A program made the position numbers and the translations under genes. From Phymorhynchus buccinoides (lineage: Eukaryota; Mollusca; Gastropoda; Neogastropoda; Raphitomidae): DNA of 64,000 nucleotides. Shown here one piece after another: positions 49,393 to 60,090 of the stretch. Location: assembly GCA_017654935.2 (NCBI GenBank), contig CM065699.1, positions 11,076,466-11,140,465 of the forward strand. The letters run 5' to 3'. Position 1 is the first letter of the stretch, and each line of letters begins with the position of its first letter. The notes below the pieces were generated by a model. That model had not been told where the DNA came from and did no database searches. It saw only the letters and a program-made list of their open reading frames with translations.

Positions 49393-49664
49393 TCTAATTG
49401 GGGGCTCGCGTCCGGGATATTTTTTTTCATAAAGTCTAACAAATTTCAATTCAAACTGTAGTTCCTTTTCAAAACTTATCTTGTGTCCACTGGGAAAGTT
49501 ATTGTGATTTGGTTCACTGTGTTTTGATTTGATTTGTTTGAATGCTATTTATGACTTTATTTTGATGTGCATGCTATTTCTGTTTATGCTGAAATAGTTA
49601 AGTGTTGTTTGATACATTCAACTCAGCAGCTTTGTTTTTATTTTGAATAGTTGTATTTACAACC

Positions 49665-49790
49665 ATGGCTGAGATTGTTAAACTTAGGAGGGAACTTAAA
49701 GAATGGGGAGAATCTCTAGGATTGTCAGGCCAAGAGTTAGCCAATTTTGTCATATCTGAATATGACAAAGAGAAAGCTCGAGGAGGCTGA
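49665..49790 (+). pseudogene. Array copy 3: gag N-terminal frame, truncated
   Basis: The conserved ATG and first about 37 codons are present, but a deletion in the coiled-coil repeat changes the frame and ends it at TGA after 41 residues. The main frame continues from about 49800 on. Confidence 0.8.
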
Positions 49791-49892
49791 GAAAGACAAA
49801 GCAGCGAGCTCAAGAAGGCGAGGCTCAAGAGGCTCAAGAGGCTGATAAAGCTCGCGAGGCTCAGGAGGCTGAGAAAGACAAACAGAGAGCTC

Positions 49893-51974
49893 ATGAGGCT
49901 CAAGAGGATAAAGCTCGCGAGGCTCAGGAAGCTGAGAAAGACAAACAGAGAGCTCATGAGGCAAGATGAAAGATCGCGACGCTCAAGAGCAATCCGTACT
50001 CATGAGTTAAGGCAGAGACAACTAGTGCAGGATGCCAAAAATAAAGAACTCGAACTTGAGGCCACTGAGCGAGAAAAGGCGCGAGACCATGAGCTAGCTA
50101 TGAAGCAGCTTGAAAACTCAGCAGACTCTGAGACTGCTGCCCCTCAAAATTTTCCCCCTCCCATTCATACCTCAGCCATGACCTTCACATTGGAGGCATT
50201 CAATGAGGCAACAGAGTCTATCGATGCATTCCTCGATAGATTTGAAAGACTGGCCCAGGAATTTGAGCTTGCTCCGGAAAAGTTCAACCTCAAGCTTGCC
50301 CAAAGTCTCAGGGGTGTGGCTTATGAGGTGTACAGCAAACTTCCGTCAAGCCAAATTACCGACTACCCAGCTTTGAAAGAAGCCCTGCTCAACAGATACG
50401 AGTTGACAGCTGACGCCTACCGGAAAAAGTTCCGGTCAACCAGAAAAGGTAGGGGAGAGTCCTATGCCCAATTTTCAGATAGACTGGGGAACTATCTGAC
50501 AAAATGGGTGTCCCTTTCTGCCAAATCTGAGTCCTATGAGGATCTCCGGGAACTGATGGTTGGCGAGCAACTGCGCGAAACCATGTCCCCAGAGTTACGC
50601 ACCTTTACTGCCGAACAAGGTGCCACAACTCTGGCTGACCTCATCCAGCTAAGTGACCGGTACACTCTAGCCCATGATGAACCTAGCGCCCCTAAAAGGC
50701 CAAAACTACAGCAAGTAGTTGGGTCCACTGCTTCACAGCAGAGCAGGTTTAACCCCAACTCCAACAGTGGGTCAAACAGTTCTACCCATGAACGACAACC
50801 ACTGGGACAACCCTTATTCTGCTCATACTGCAAGTCGAACACCCACAATCGGGATGACTGCAGGAAACTTGCTTACAAGCGGCAAAATGTTGCAACTATG
50901 CAAGTCGTCTCGACTTCGCAGAATTGCACAAACCCCTCCCCAGTACAGTGTCCAGGCACACCGTCAGTCGTTGGACAGGCGACTGTCAACAACATCCCTG
51001 TTCAGTGTCTCTATGACACTGGACTGTCATGCGACGCCATTGTCTGCGGATCCTTAGTCCCCGCGTCAGCATACACGGGAGACTTCATCTCTCTGCAAGG
51101 CCCTGATGCTGCAATCCCCCCATCCACTTTGCCAGTCGCCATAATCAATGTCGACACCAGATATGTTAAGGGACCCATCAAGGCAGTGCTCATGGACAGT
51201 CCTGTCTATGACCTCATACTGGGATCACAGTATGTGTTTTTAGGGCACCCCTCTCAACCTGCTATAGTTTCAGCAGCATTCCCTTCTCCCCAATCCACAA
51301 ACCAACTCCCTCCCTCCTTCCCAAAGAGCAAATCTCCCTCAGCAGGGAAGAAACCTCTCAACGCGGCAAACCAAATTGCCGCGCGAGCCAATCCAGATTG
51401 TCCCAAGTCCCCAAGTCCGCCACAACTTGGAAAATCCTTCCCAAGGAATGTCCGCCTAACGACCCAAGACCACTCGCCACAGGTACCTCAGGTGAAAGGC
51501 AGCACTGTACCCGCAAACACCCACCGAAGGTACTATCGGGACAGGCCGCCGCACGTACAGCCGTCACCTACCCCTCCCTTTCAGCGAGTGGCAGTCGACT
51601 TGGTCGGGCCTCTACCTCAACGGAAGAAGAAATTCCGGTACATAGTCACCGTGGTCGACATATGTACCATGCAGTGCGATGCCGCCCCAATCTCCTCACT
51701 TGATGCTAGCCAGATAGCCGCGGCACTCAAAGCCATTTTCGCCCGAATCGGCCTACCAAACCACATCATCAGCAATGATGAATCCAGGCTAAAGGGGAAA
51801 CTCAGGCAAGAGGTGTTTGCTATTCTGCAATCAACCTTGGGACAACTCAACACAGGATTGCCGCACCAACCTCAGTCGGAATCCATTCCACTGATCTCTA
51901 ACCCACCTGCTCCTTTGAACTCTGTGTTGCGACCAGATGTTCCACCATTCCAGCCGACCCAGTCTCCCCACTAA
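49893..51974 (+). CDS. Array copy 3: gag-protease-truncated integrase
   Basis: The longest uninterrupted copy, 693 codons from an in-frame ATG inside the coiled-coil region. It begins with basic KLARLRKLRKTNRELMRQ-type sequence that is a shifted reading of the repeats, then rejoins the family frame at about IRTHELRQRQLVQ. Domains are as in copy 2: capsid-like region, CCHC knuckle at about 50820-50861, DTG at about 51015-51023 and the integrase remnant from about 51588. No internal stop. Confidence 0.92.
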   Translation: MRLKRIKLARLRKLRKTNRELMRQDERSRRSRAIRTHELRQRQLVQDAKNKELELEATEREKARDHELAMKQLENSADSETAAPQNFPPPIHTSAMTFTLEAFNEATESIDAFLDRFERLAQEFELAPEKFNLKLAQSLRGVAYEVYSKLPSSQITDYPALKEALLNRYELTADAYRKKFRSTRKGRGESYAQFSDRLGNYLTKWVSLSAKSESYEDLRELMVGEQLRETMSPELRTFTAEQGATTLADLIQLSDRYTLAHDEPSAPKRPKLQQVVGSTASQQSRFNPNSNSGSNSSTHERQPLGQPLFCSYCKSNTHNRDDCRKLAYKRQNVATMQVVSTSQNCTNPSPVQCPGTPSVVGQATVNNIPVQCLYDTGLSCDAIVCGSLVPASAYTGDFISLQGPDAAIPPSTLPVAIINVDTRYVKGPIKAVLMDSPVYDLILGSQYVFLGHPSQPAIVSAAFPSPQSTNQLPPSFPKSKSPSAGKKPLNAANQIAARANPDCPKSPSPPQLGKSFPRNVRLTTQDHSPQVPQVKGSTVPANTHRRYYRDRPPHVQPSPTPPFQRVAVDLVGPLPQRKKKFRYIVTVVDICTMQCDAAPISSLDASQIAAALKAIFARIGLPNHIISNDESRLKGKLRQEVFAILQSTLGQLNTGLPHQPQSESIPLISNPPAPLNSVLRPDVPPFQPTQSPH

Positions 51975-52058
51975 TTTGTCCCTGTCGCCCAAGTCGAAAG
52001 TGGAGTCGGCGTTCCACAGGAAGATTCCGGTACCAGAATCTTTTCTTCGGGGGGCCTC

Positions 52059-53813
52059 TGTGACGTAAGTGTCCCGCGCGACCCGCTTTCTTTATTTCTT
52101 ATCTCTACACCCCCCCCCCTTCTCCCCCCCCCCCCCCTCTCCTTTTCATTTCTCTGTCCGGCCGCCACGTTAATTGCCACCCACCTTCAAAAGAACGCCT
52201 TAAAACGATTTGTCCCGGTCGGCAAGGCGAATTATCTCCCCGGTCGGCACGTACCACCTACCGAGGTTATCTCCCTTTGTAAGACACCCCTTTTCTACCC
52301 CATCACAAGAAAGTGACAACCACGGTTATCTCCCTTTGAAGATGGTTTTGCCTTTCCGAGCACGAGAAGGTTTTGAATGTCGGCACGTGATAAGGATGTA
52401 ATAGGCGCGTGATTGTTCGGTACATTTAGAACAGCAATCTTGTGACGTGTGGACTGTAATACACCAATAGCAGGCTTTCATTGTTTGAAAGTGAAGGCTA
52501 TAATTGGAGTAGTGAGAAAAAGTTTTCACACAAGACGCTGAAACGTAGCTAGAGCAACACTCACAACCAGTCAGAATAAGCCCACTAGTAAGTATTATTG
52601 ATGGCTGGTGATTGAGATGGTTGTTTGTTTGACTCTAGTTTTGATCTAGATCCTATGTTCAATGATGAATAAGGAGTAGATAGATATGTTATAGAAAAGA
52701 AGTGGTAAACATTCTATTCTATTTATGTGCACTGATTATTTTGTGTGTGTGTGTTTTTGACTTGAACACTTTTGGTACCAGAACCGGAGTTTATGCCTAC
52801 TAACCCTTTTGTCTATTTTTAGTAGGAAACCTATGGGCCGCAATCTTGCACTATTTTTAGTAGGAAACCTATGGGCCGCAATCTTGCACTTTATGATACC
52901 ATTCCTTTCCAGGTGTTGGATGGAGAGTGATGTTGGATTGATCACCTTTTATGTTTTACTGATCTCAGTTTGTTAACTGAAATTCAGTTTATTTATTAAC
53001 TACATGTAGTGCTATTGTACAAGGGAAGCCTTCAAGCCGGTTGGGATTCACTAATTCCCTGCCGACTGAAGCCCCTTGTCTCTAAGCCATAGAGATCTAC
53101 ATCCACCTTCTCCTGTGATTATCAGCAGGGCATCGTGGGCCGGACGATCATCCCGGACTCCACCAAGCACCAAGACGGGACCGTCGCCAAGACGACCCGC
53201 ACCCAGAATCCGCGAGGAGACCACGCCTGAACCGTGCCATCCCGCGAAGCCGTAACCGGAACGACTGGGAGCTACTCTCACCTGACGAGCAAGCCCAGAA
53301 CTTCAAACAGCTAAGTCTACCTGACTGCGCCAATCATTTGAACTTTCCTACGGACACTGAAGATAATTAGTAACCCTTCCGGCATGGGGCGAACCTTATA
53401 GAAAGACAAAAGTCTTGTGAATCCTTTCGGATTTCATTGTGTTTTTTATCCATATTTTGTTTTGGCGCCATTGAGCTGCTTTATTATTATTGTTGCATAA
53501 TCTTATGCAGATTTTGGGAGTAAATAAAATACAAGTGTCAAATAATCCTGAACCCTTTGGTCAGACTGATGAGAGTGGGAGTCTTGTAATTTCATGTAAA
53601 ACCCTACTTCTCTCTGTCTGCCATTTAGAGCAATTCAACCACTTGTATTTCTTACAACCATACGAGCCAGAACCCGGGCACAAATATAAATTTATTAGAT
53701 GAAAAGGGGCCGGGAAAGTTGCTCATCTCCCATACCCTAGAGAAGTGGGCTAAAGGCAAATTTTCTAAAGTCTTCCCTAGGGACTTAGCCTTTTAACCCA
53801 TTACCTCGTCACA
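52059..53813 (+). mobile_element. LTR C
   Basis: 1755 bp. Internal-type duplicated block, but it shares the GAGATGGTTGTTTG variant with the solo LTR (A, B and D read GAGATCTTGTTTG), which indicates mosaicism. Confidence 0.93.
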
Positions 53814-54085
53814 TCTAATTGGGGGCTCGCGTCCGGGATATTTTTTTTCATAAAGTCTAACAAATTTCAATTCAAACTGTAGTTCCTTTTCAAAACTTAT
53901 CTTGTGTCCACTGGGAAAGTTATTGTGATTTGGTTCACTGTGTTTTGATTTGATTTGTTTGAATGCTATTTATGACTTTATTTTGATGTGCATGCTATTT
54001 CTGTTTATGCTGAAATAGTTAAGTGTTGTTTGATACATTCAACTCAGCAGCTTTGTTTTTATTTTGAATAGTTGTATTTACAACC

Positions 54086-54256
54086 ATGGCTGAGATTGTT
54101 AAACTTAGGAGGGAACTTAAAGAATGGGGAGAATCTCTAGGATTGTCAGGCCAAGAGTTAGCAAATTTTGTCATATCTGAATATGACAAAGAGAAAACTC
54201 GAGGAGGCTCGAGGCTGAGCTCAGAGAGCTCTGAGAAAGACAAACAAAGCTCATGA
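54086..54256 (+). pseudogene. Array copy 4: gag N-terminal frame, truncated
   Basis: The same conserved start codon and about 36 residues, then a different rearrangement of the coiled-coil repeats (TRGGSRLSSESS) ending at TGA after 56 residues. Confidence 0.8.
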
Positions 54257-54412
54257 GGCTCAAGAGGCTGATAAAGACAGGAGGCTGAGAAAGAGGCTCA
54301 GAAGGACAAACAGAGAGCTCATGAGGCTCAAGAGGCAGATAAAGCTCGCGAGGCTCAAGATCGCGACGAGCAAGAGCAAATCCGTACTCATGAGTTAAGG
54401 CAGAGACAACTA

Positions 54413-54928
54413 GTGCAGGATGCCAAAAATAAAGAACTCGAACTTGAGGCCACTGAGCGAGAAAAGGCGCGAGACCATGAGCTAGCTATGAAGCAGCTTG
54501 AAAACTCAGCAGACTCTGAGACTGCTGCCCCTCAAAATTTTCCCCCTCCCATTCATACCTCAGCCATGACCTTCACATTGGAGGCATTCAATGAGGCAAC
54601 AGAGTCTATCGATGCATTCCTCGATAGATTTGAAAGACTGGCCCAGGAATTTGAGCTTGCTCCGGAAAAGTTCAACCTCAAGCTTGCCCAAAGTCTCAGG
54701 GGTGTGGCTTATGAGGTGTACAGTAAACTTCCGTCAAGCCAAATTACCGACTACCCAGCTTTGAAAGAAGCCCTGCTCAACAGATACGAGTTGACAGCTG
54801 ACGCCTACCGGAAAAAGTTCCGGTCAACCAGAAAAGGTAGGGGAGAGTCCTATGCCCAATTTTCAGATAGACTGGGGAACTATCTGACAAAATGGGTGTC
54901 CCTTTCTGCCAAAATCAGAGTCCTATGA
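54413..54928 (+). pseudogene. Array copy 4: gag capsid-like part, frameshifted
   Basis: The family frame is open to SLSAK at about 54916. An extra A in the run at about 54911-54914 then shifts it, ending with TGA at 54926-54928. The remainder of the protein lies in 54945-56363. Confidence 0.88.
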
Positions 54929-54944
54929 GGATCTCCGGGAACTG

Positions 54945-56363
54945 ATGGTTGGCGAGCAACTGCGCGAAACCATGTCCCCAGAGTTACGCACCTTTACTGC
55001 CGAACAAGGTGCCACAACTCTGGCTGACCTCATCCAGCTAAGTGATAGGTACACTCTAGCCCATGATGAACCTAGCGCCCCTAAAAGGCCAAAACTACAG
55101 CAAGTAGTTGGGTCCACTGCTTCACAGCAGAGCAGGTTTAACCCCAACTCCAACAGTGGGTCAAACAGTTCTACCCATGAACGACAACCACTGGGACAAC
55201 CCTTATTCTGCTCATACTGCAAGTCGAACACCCACAATCGGGATGACTGCAGGAAACTTGCTTACAAGCGGCAAAATGTTGCAACTATGCAAGTCGTCTC
55301 GACTTCGCAGAATTGCACAAACCCCTCCCCAGTACAGTGTCCAGGCACACCGTCAGTCGTTGGACAGGCGACTGTCAACAACATCCCTGTTCAGTGTCTC
55401 TATGACACTGGACTGTCATGCGACGCCATTGTCTGCGGATCCTTAGTCCCCGCGTCAGCATACACGGGAGACTTCATCTCTCTGCAAGGCCCTGATGCTG
55501 CAATCCCCCCATCCACTTTGCCAGTCGCCATAATCAATGTCGACACCAGATATGTTAAGGGACCCATCAAGGCAGTGCTCATGGACAGTCCTGTCTATGA
55601 CCTCATACTGGGATCACAGTATGTGTTTTTAGGGCACCCCTCTCAACCTGCTATAGTTTCAGCAGCATTCCCTTCTCCCCAAGCCACAAACCAACTCCCT
55701 CCCTCCTTCCCAAAGAGCAAATCTCCCTCAGCAGGGAAGAAACCTCTCAACGCGGCAAACCAAATTGCCGCGCGAGCCAATCCAGATTGTCCCAAGTCCC
55801 CAAGTCCGCCACAACTTGGAAAATCCTTCCCAAGGAATGTCCGCCTAACGACCCAAGACCACTCGCCACAGGTACCTCAGGTGAAAGGCAGCACTGTACC
55901 CGCAAACACCCACCGAAGGTACTATCGGGACAGGCCGCCGCACGTACAGCCGTCACCTACCCCTCCCTTTCAGCGAGTGGCAGTCGACTTGGTCGGGCCT
56001 CTACCTCAACGGAAGAAGAAATTCCGGTACATAGTCACCGTGGTCGACATATGTACCATGCAGTGCGATGCCGCCCCAATCTCCTCACTTGATGCTAGCC
56101 AGATAGCCGCGGCACTCAAAGCCATTTTCGCCCGAATCGGCCTACCAAACCACATCATCAGCAATGATGAATCCAGGCTAAAGGGGAAACTCAGGCAAGA
56201 GGTGTTTGCTATTCTGCAATCAACCTTGGGACAACTCAACACAGGATTGCCGCACCAACCTCAGTCGGAATCCATTCCACTGATCTCTAACCCACCTGCT
56301 CCTTTGAACTCTGTGTTGCGACCAGATGTTCCACCATTCCAGCCGACCCAGTCTCCCCACTAA
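54945..56363 (+). CDS. Array copy 4: knuckle-protease-truncated integrase
   Basis: 472 codons continuing the family protein after the 54911 shift (VGEQLRETMSPELRTF onward). CCHC knuckle, DTG protease and integrase remnant are intact as in the other copies; PQATNQ replaces PQSTNQ. It ends with the same TAA. Confidence 0.88.
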   Translation: MVGEQLRETMSPELRTFTAEQGATTLADLIQLSDRYTLAHDEPSAPKRPKLQQVVGSTASQQSRFNPNSNSGSNSSTHERQPLGQPLFCSYCKSNTHNRDDCRKLAYKRQNVATMQVVSTSQNCTNPSPVQCPGTPSVVGQATVNNIPVQCLYDTGLSCDAIVCGSLVPASAYTGDFISLQGPDAAIPPSTLPVAIINVDTRYVKGPIKAVLMDSPVYDLILGSQYVFLGHPSQPAIVSAAFPSPQATNQLPPSFPKSKSPSAGKKPLNAANQIAARANPDCPKSPSPPQLGKSFPRNVRLTTQDHSPQVPQVKGSTVPANTHRRYYRDRPPHVQPSPTPPFQRVAVDLVGPLPQRKKKFRYIVTVVDICTMQCDAAPISSLDASQIAAALKAIFARIGLPNHIISNDESRLKGKLRQEVFAILQSTLGQLNTGLPHQPQSESIPLISNPPAPLNSVLRPDVPPFQPTQSPH

Positions 56364-56447
56364 TTTGTCCCTGTCGCCCAAGTCGAAAGTGGAGTCGGCG
56401 TTCCACAGGAAGATTCCGGTACCAGAATCTTTTCTTCGGGGGGCCTC

Positions 56448-58041
56448 TGTGACGTAAGTGTCCCGCGCGACCCGCTTTCTTTATTTCTTATCTACACCCC
56501 CCCCCCCCCTTCCCCCCCCCCCCCCCCTCTCCTTTTCATTTCTCTGTCCGGCCGCCACGTTAATTGCCACCCTGCTTCAAAAGAACGCCGAGGGTAAGGG
56601 CGTTATCTCCCCGGTCGGCACGTACCACCTACCGAGGTTATCTCCCCGGTCAGCACGTACCATCTACCGAGGTCATCTCGAGATAGTCATCAACCCCCCC
56701 CCCTTTCTTTTCTACCGTCTTCATCACAAGAAAGTGACAACCACGGTTATCTCCCTTTGAAGATGGTTTTGCCTTTCCGAGCACGAGAAGGTTTTGAATG
56801 TCGGCACGTGATAAGGATGTAATAGGCGCGTGATTGTTCGGTACATTTAGAACAGCAATCTTGTGACGTGTGGACTGTAATACACCAATAGCAGGCTTTC
56901 ATTGTTTGAAAGTGAAGGCTATAATTGGCGTAGTGAGAAAAAGTTTTTCACACAAGACGCTGAAACGTGACTAGAGCAACACTCTCAACCAGCCAGAATA
57001 GCCCACCTAGTAAGTATTATTGATGGCTGGTGATTGAGATCTTGTTTGTTTGACTCTAGTTTTGATCTAGATCCTATGTTCAATGATGAATAAGGAGTAG
57101 ATAGATATGTTATAGAAAAGAAGTGGTAAACATTCTATTCTATTTATGTGCACTGATTATTTGTGTGTGTGTGTTTTTGACTTGAACACTTTTGGTACCA
57201 GAACCGGAGTTTATGCCTACTAACCCTTTTGTCTATTTTTAGTAGGAAACCTATGGGCCGCAATCTTGCACTTTATGATACCATTCCTTTCCAGGTGTTG
57301 GATGGAGAGTGATGTTGGATTGATCACCTTTTATGTTTTACTGATCTCAGTTTGTTAACTGAAATTCAGTTTATTTATTTACATGTAGTGCTATTGTACA
57401 AGGGAAGCCTTCAAGCCGGTTGGGATTCACTAATTCCCTGCCGACTGAAGCCCCTTGTCTCTAAGCCATAGAGATCTACATCCACCTTCTCCTGTGATTA
57501 TCAGCAGGGCATCGTGGGCCGGACGATCATCCCGGACTCCACCAAGCACCAAGACGGGTCCGTCGCCAAGACGACCCGCACCCAGAATCCGCGAGGAGAC
57601 CACGCCTGAACCGTGCCATCCCGCGAAGCCGTAACCGGAACGACTGGGAGCTACTCTCACCTGACGAGCAAGCCCAGCCAACCCAGCACTCGCCGATCAT
57701 TACGGAAACAAGAGCTAAGACTGCGCCAATCATTGGAACTTTCCTACGGACTGAAGATAATTAGTAACCCTTCCGGCATGGGGCGAACCTTATAGAAAGA
57801 CAAAAGTCTTGTGAATCCTTTCGGATTTCATTGTTTTTTTATCCATATTTTGTTTTGGCGCCATTGAGCTGCTTTATTATTATTGTTGCATAATCTTATG
57901 CAGATTTTGGGAGTAAATAAAATACAAGTGTCAAATAATCCTGAACCCTTTGGTCAGACTGATGAGAGTGGGAGTGGCTAAAGGCAAATTTTCTAAAGTC
58001 TTCCCTAGGGACTTAGCCTTTTAACCCATTACCTCGTCACA
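56448..58041 (+). mobile_element. LTR D (array 3' terminus)
   Basis: 1594 bp. It differs from A-C: the ATTTTTAGTAGGAAACC block is single, the AACCCAGCACTCGCCGATCA variant is present, and CTCTCAACCAGCCAGAATAG replaces the internal-type sequence, all as in the solo LTR. About 160 bp near its 3' end (after GATGAGAGTGGGAGT) is deleted, removing the 3' part of a 65-codon frame found in the other LTRs. The right flank is AACACATCAATAAC. Confidence 0.93.
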
Positions 58042-58409
58042 AACACATCAATAACAAAATCAAACCTATTATTATTAACTATACTAATTATTAACATTCA
58101 AAATGTGTGACGTAAGCGCATACACACGGGAAAATAAAACCCAATCTTACTTTTCACACTCAAAGAAGTGCACAAACATATAAAAAAAATACCTCAATCA
58201 TACTTCATCATTAAAATGTACTTATTTGAAAAGAAACCCATGCACATAATAAGTCAAACATAATATTACTTTACCTACTCATCTTAACATGCACAATTTA
58301 AAATGTAAATACATGTACGTACCCATGGCAACATGAAACCTATTCCTACATTACATTATTCATTTGTAGCATAAACAAATTAAAAAGTAAACACACACTC
58401 GTAACAAAA

Positions 58410-58450
<41 letters not shown>

Positions 58451-58559
58451 TCAGGGAATTTTTAATTGTTAGGCCATGCCCATACAATGGAGTGAGTGTG
58501 ACAACAACAACAAATTGACATTACATTATTAACTTGACATTACAAAACATTACATAAAT
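58042..58559. other. AT-rich flank, no gene recognised
   Basis: AT-rich sequence with a (GA)n tract at 58411-58447. No exon recognised. Confidence 0.45.
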
Positions 58560-59237
58560 CTTGCCTAACTTTCAAAGCTTTAAAGATAAAACAGACACTT
58601 TTCTTACAGTATTTTTGTTTGTACAAGAAAGTAATAACACAAATTTAAACATAGAAGGATGGTTATAATACTTTTTTGGAATAAGTTCTCTTCGAAGGGT
58701 GTCATACATGGGACAAACAAACAAAAAGTGGATTCCTGACTCGGGAATATGATTACAAAAAGGACAATAGGGGAAGACGGGGTAAAAAGCGCATGGGCGG
58801 GTAAGAAGCCCACCCCAATTATCTCATGAAATGAAGCAAATTTCAGTCTTATTTTGCCCATGAGACGAGCGTTAATGTCTAGCATTCGTCTCATGGGCAA
58901 ATTTCACTGAAATTTTCTTTATTTCATGAGATAATTGGGGTGGGCTTCTTACCCGCCCATGCGCTTTTTACCCCGTCTTCCCCTATGCATTTCTATTTGG
59001 GTCAATTTTAAATTGCAAAAAGTGACAATTCAAAGGGAACATGCCAATTCTAAACCTGGACAAAGTGTTTCGTGCTTTGATATTCACAATTTCACACAAA
59101 TGGGTACTTAAAGTAAAAGTTTGCTTAAAGGATACATATACATAATAAAAAGTGTGCGACTCTAAGCTTGCATGCCAATCTTGTTGAAAACAATCTATAA
59201 ATCTTTGTTTTAACTGCCAAGAATGCTTTTCTATTAC
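58560..59237 (-). pseudogene. LINE ORF2 C-terminal fragment split by a MITE
   Basis: Read on minus from 59237: LKQRFIDCFQQDWHASLES, a TFYYVYVSFKQTF region, RNTLSRFRIGMFPLN, then after the MITE (58983-58770) a CPFC...H-C zinc-knuckle-like CPFCNHIPESGIHFLFVCP, YDTLRRELIPKKYY and KFVLLLS. This arrangement is the C-terminal domain of many LINE reverse transcriptases (terminal C-x2-C...H-x4-C). The clade was not determined. The two halves join in frame around the MITE's TA. Confidence 0.7.
58770..58983. mobile_element. GGGGAAGACGGGG palindromic MITE, copy 5
   Basis: 214 bp, TA at 58768-58769 and 58984-58985. It interrupts the LINE fragment between its Arg-rich stretch and its CPFC motif. Confidence 0.93.
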
Positions 59238-59243
59238 CAACTC

Positions 59244-59247
<4 letters not shown>

Positions 59248-59341
<94 letters not shown>

Positions 59342-59441
59342 CTTGAAAACTTGAACTTTATTTTGCAAGGATAAAGATTTTAGGCAACGCCTAGTCTTCC
59401 AATCTGTCCTTGGTACATACACGAACAAGAATACAAACATG

Positions 59442-59524
<83 letters not shown>

Positions 59525-59680
59525 AGTAAACAAGGGCTTAGAAACAACAGCTTGCTGAAAATGACTTGCCTTCGGCCCTCCCCCCCCCCCTTTCCCCCCC
59601 CCCTTGTCACCCCGTCCCTCCTCCCCCCCCCCCCTTGTCACCCCCGTCCTCCCCCCCCCCCCCCCCCCCCCCCACTCTAC
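59248..59680. repeat. (GA)n tracts and poly-C block
   Basis: GA at 59246-59338 and 59442-59522 flank a 100-bp segment (AACTTGAACTTTATTTTGCA) that looks like a minus-strand retroelement tail. C-rich runs follow at 59578-59680. Confidence 0.9.
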
Positions 59681-59760
59681 CTTCCCAACCTGTCTTTGCC
59701 TAACAAGCTTTTGGGCCAGCATAGCTAGTAGGCCTAGTAGTAGCTGTCACAGGTTAACAA

Positions 59761-59976
59761 AGCCACTGTCTTTCGTGTTAGTGTGTCTTTTGCCTACTCT
59801 GGTCTACCTGTGTAAAGTCTGCCTCACGATCTTACAGATCCTAGACTTCCAGAAAGATTTATATATATGCACTGCACACGAAAACGCGAGGAACTGGTTA
59901 ACTTCAAACTGTGGGAAATTCGGATATATTAATTCGTGTGCTGGTGTGTGTCACGGTCAATTTTTCCAAGTCTCTA
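59761..59976 (+). repeat. 215-bp duplicated segment, copy 1
   Basis: From GCCACTGTCTTTCGTGTTAG to TCAATTTTTCCAAGTCT, this recurs at 61949-62166 with a few point changes and 2-4-bp indels. It contains CTTACAG|ATCCTAG, a plausible splice acceptor. No homologous protein was recognised. Confidence 0.9.
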
Positions 59977-60090
59977 CGACCAGAAACGTACAAACAAAAT
60001 ACAAGTTGTTATGCAGTCGTTTTGCTCCGCTTGACGAAGTTTTTCTTTTCATTATCAAACGTAGTTTTAAAGTCAGTGTCTTTGTGTCGT

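Larger units (their letters stand above)
41501..58041 (+). mobile_element. Tandem array of four RT-less LTR-retrotransposon units
   Basis: The order is body 1 (5' part in gap), LTR A, body 2, LTR B, body 3, LTR C, body 4, LTR D. LTR starts are 4389, 4422 and 4389 bp apart. Internal regions are 2648, 2666 and 2634 bp. Each body has a PBS-like site, a gag/protease/truncated-integrase coding region and a short 3' non-coding segment, and none has RT or RNase H. Adjacent bodies share a single LTR, the signature of LTR-LTR recombination rather than independent insertions. Copies differ by point changes and indels, so it is not one unit duplicated by assembly. Confidence 0.93.

Noticed and set aside
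41723..56242. Recurring 60-112-codon frames antisense or out of frame to the gag-protease ORFs
   Set aside because: They recur in each array copy only because the units are nearly identical; they are shadows of the coding frame.
41501..58041. Array as a pure assembly duplication
   Set aside because: Copies differ by independent indels in the coiled-coil region, poly-C stretches, the 54911 frameshift and LTR subtype, so they are distinct loci. Copy number could still be wrong because of the gap.
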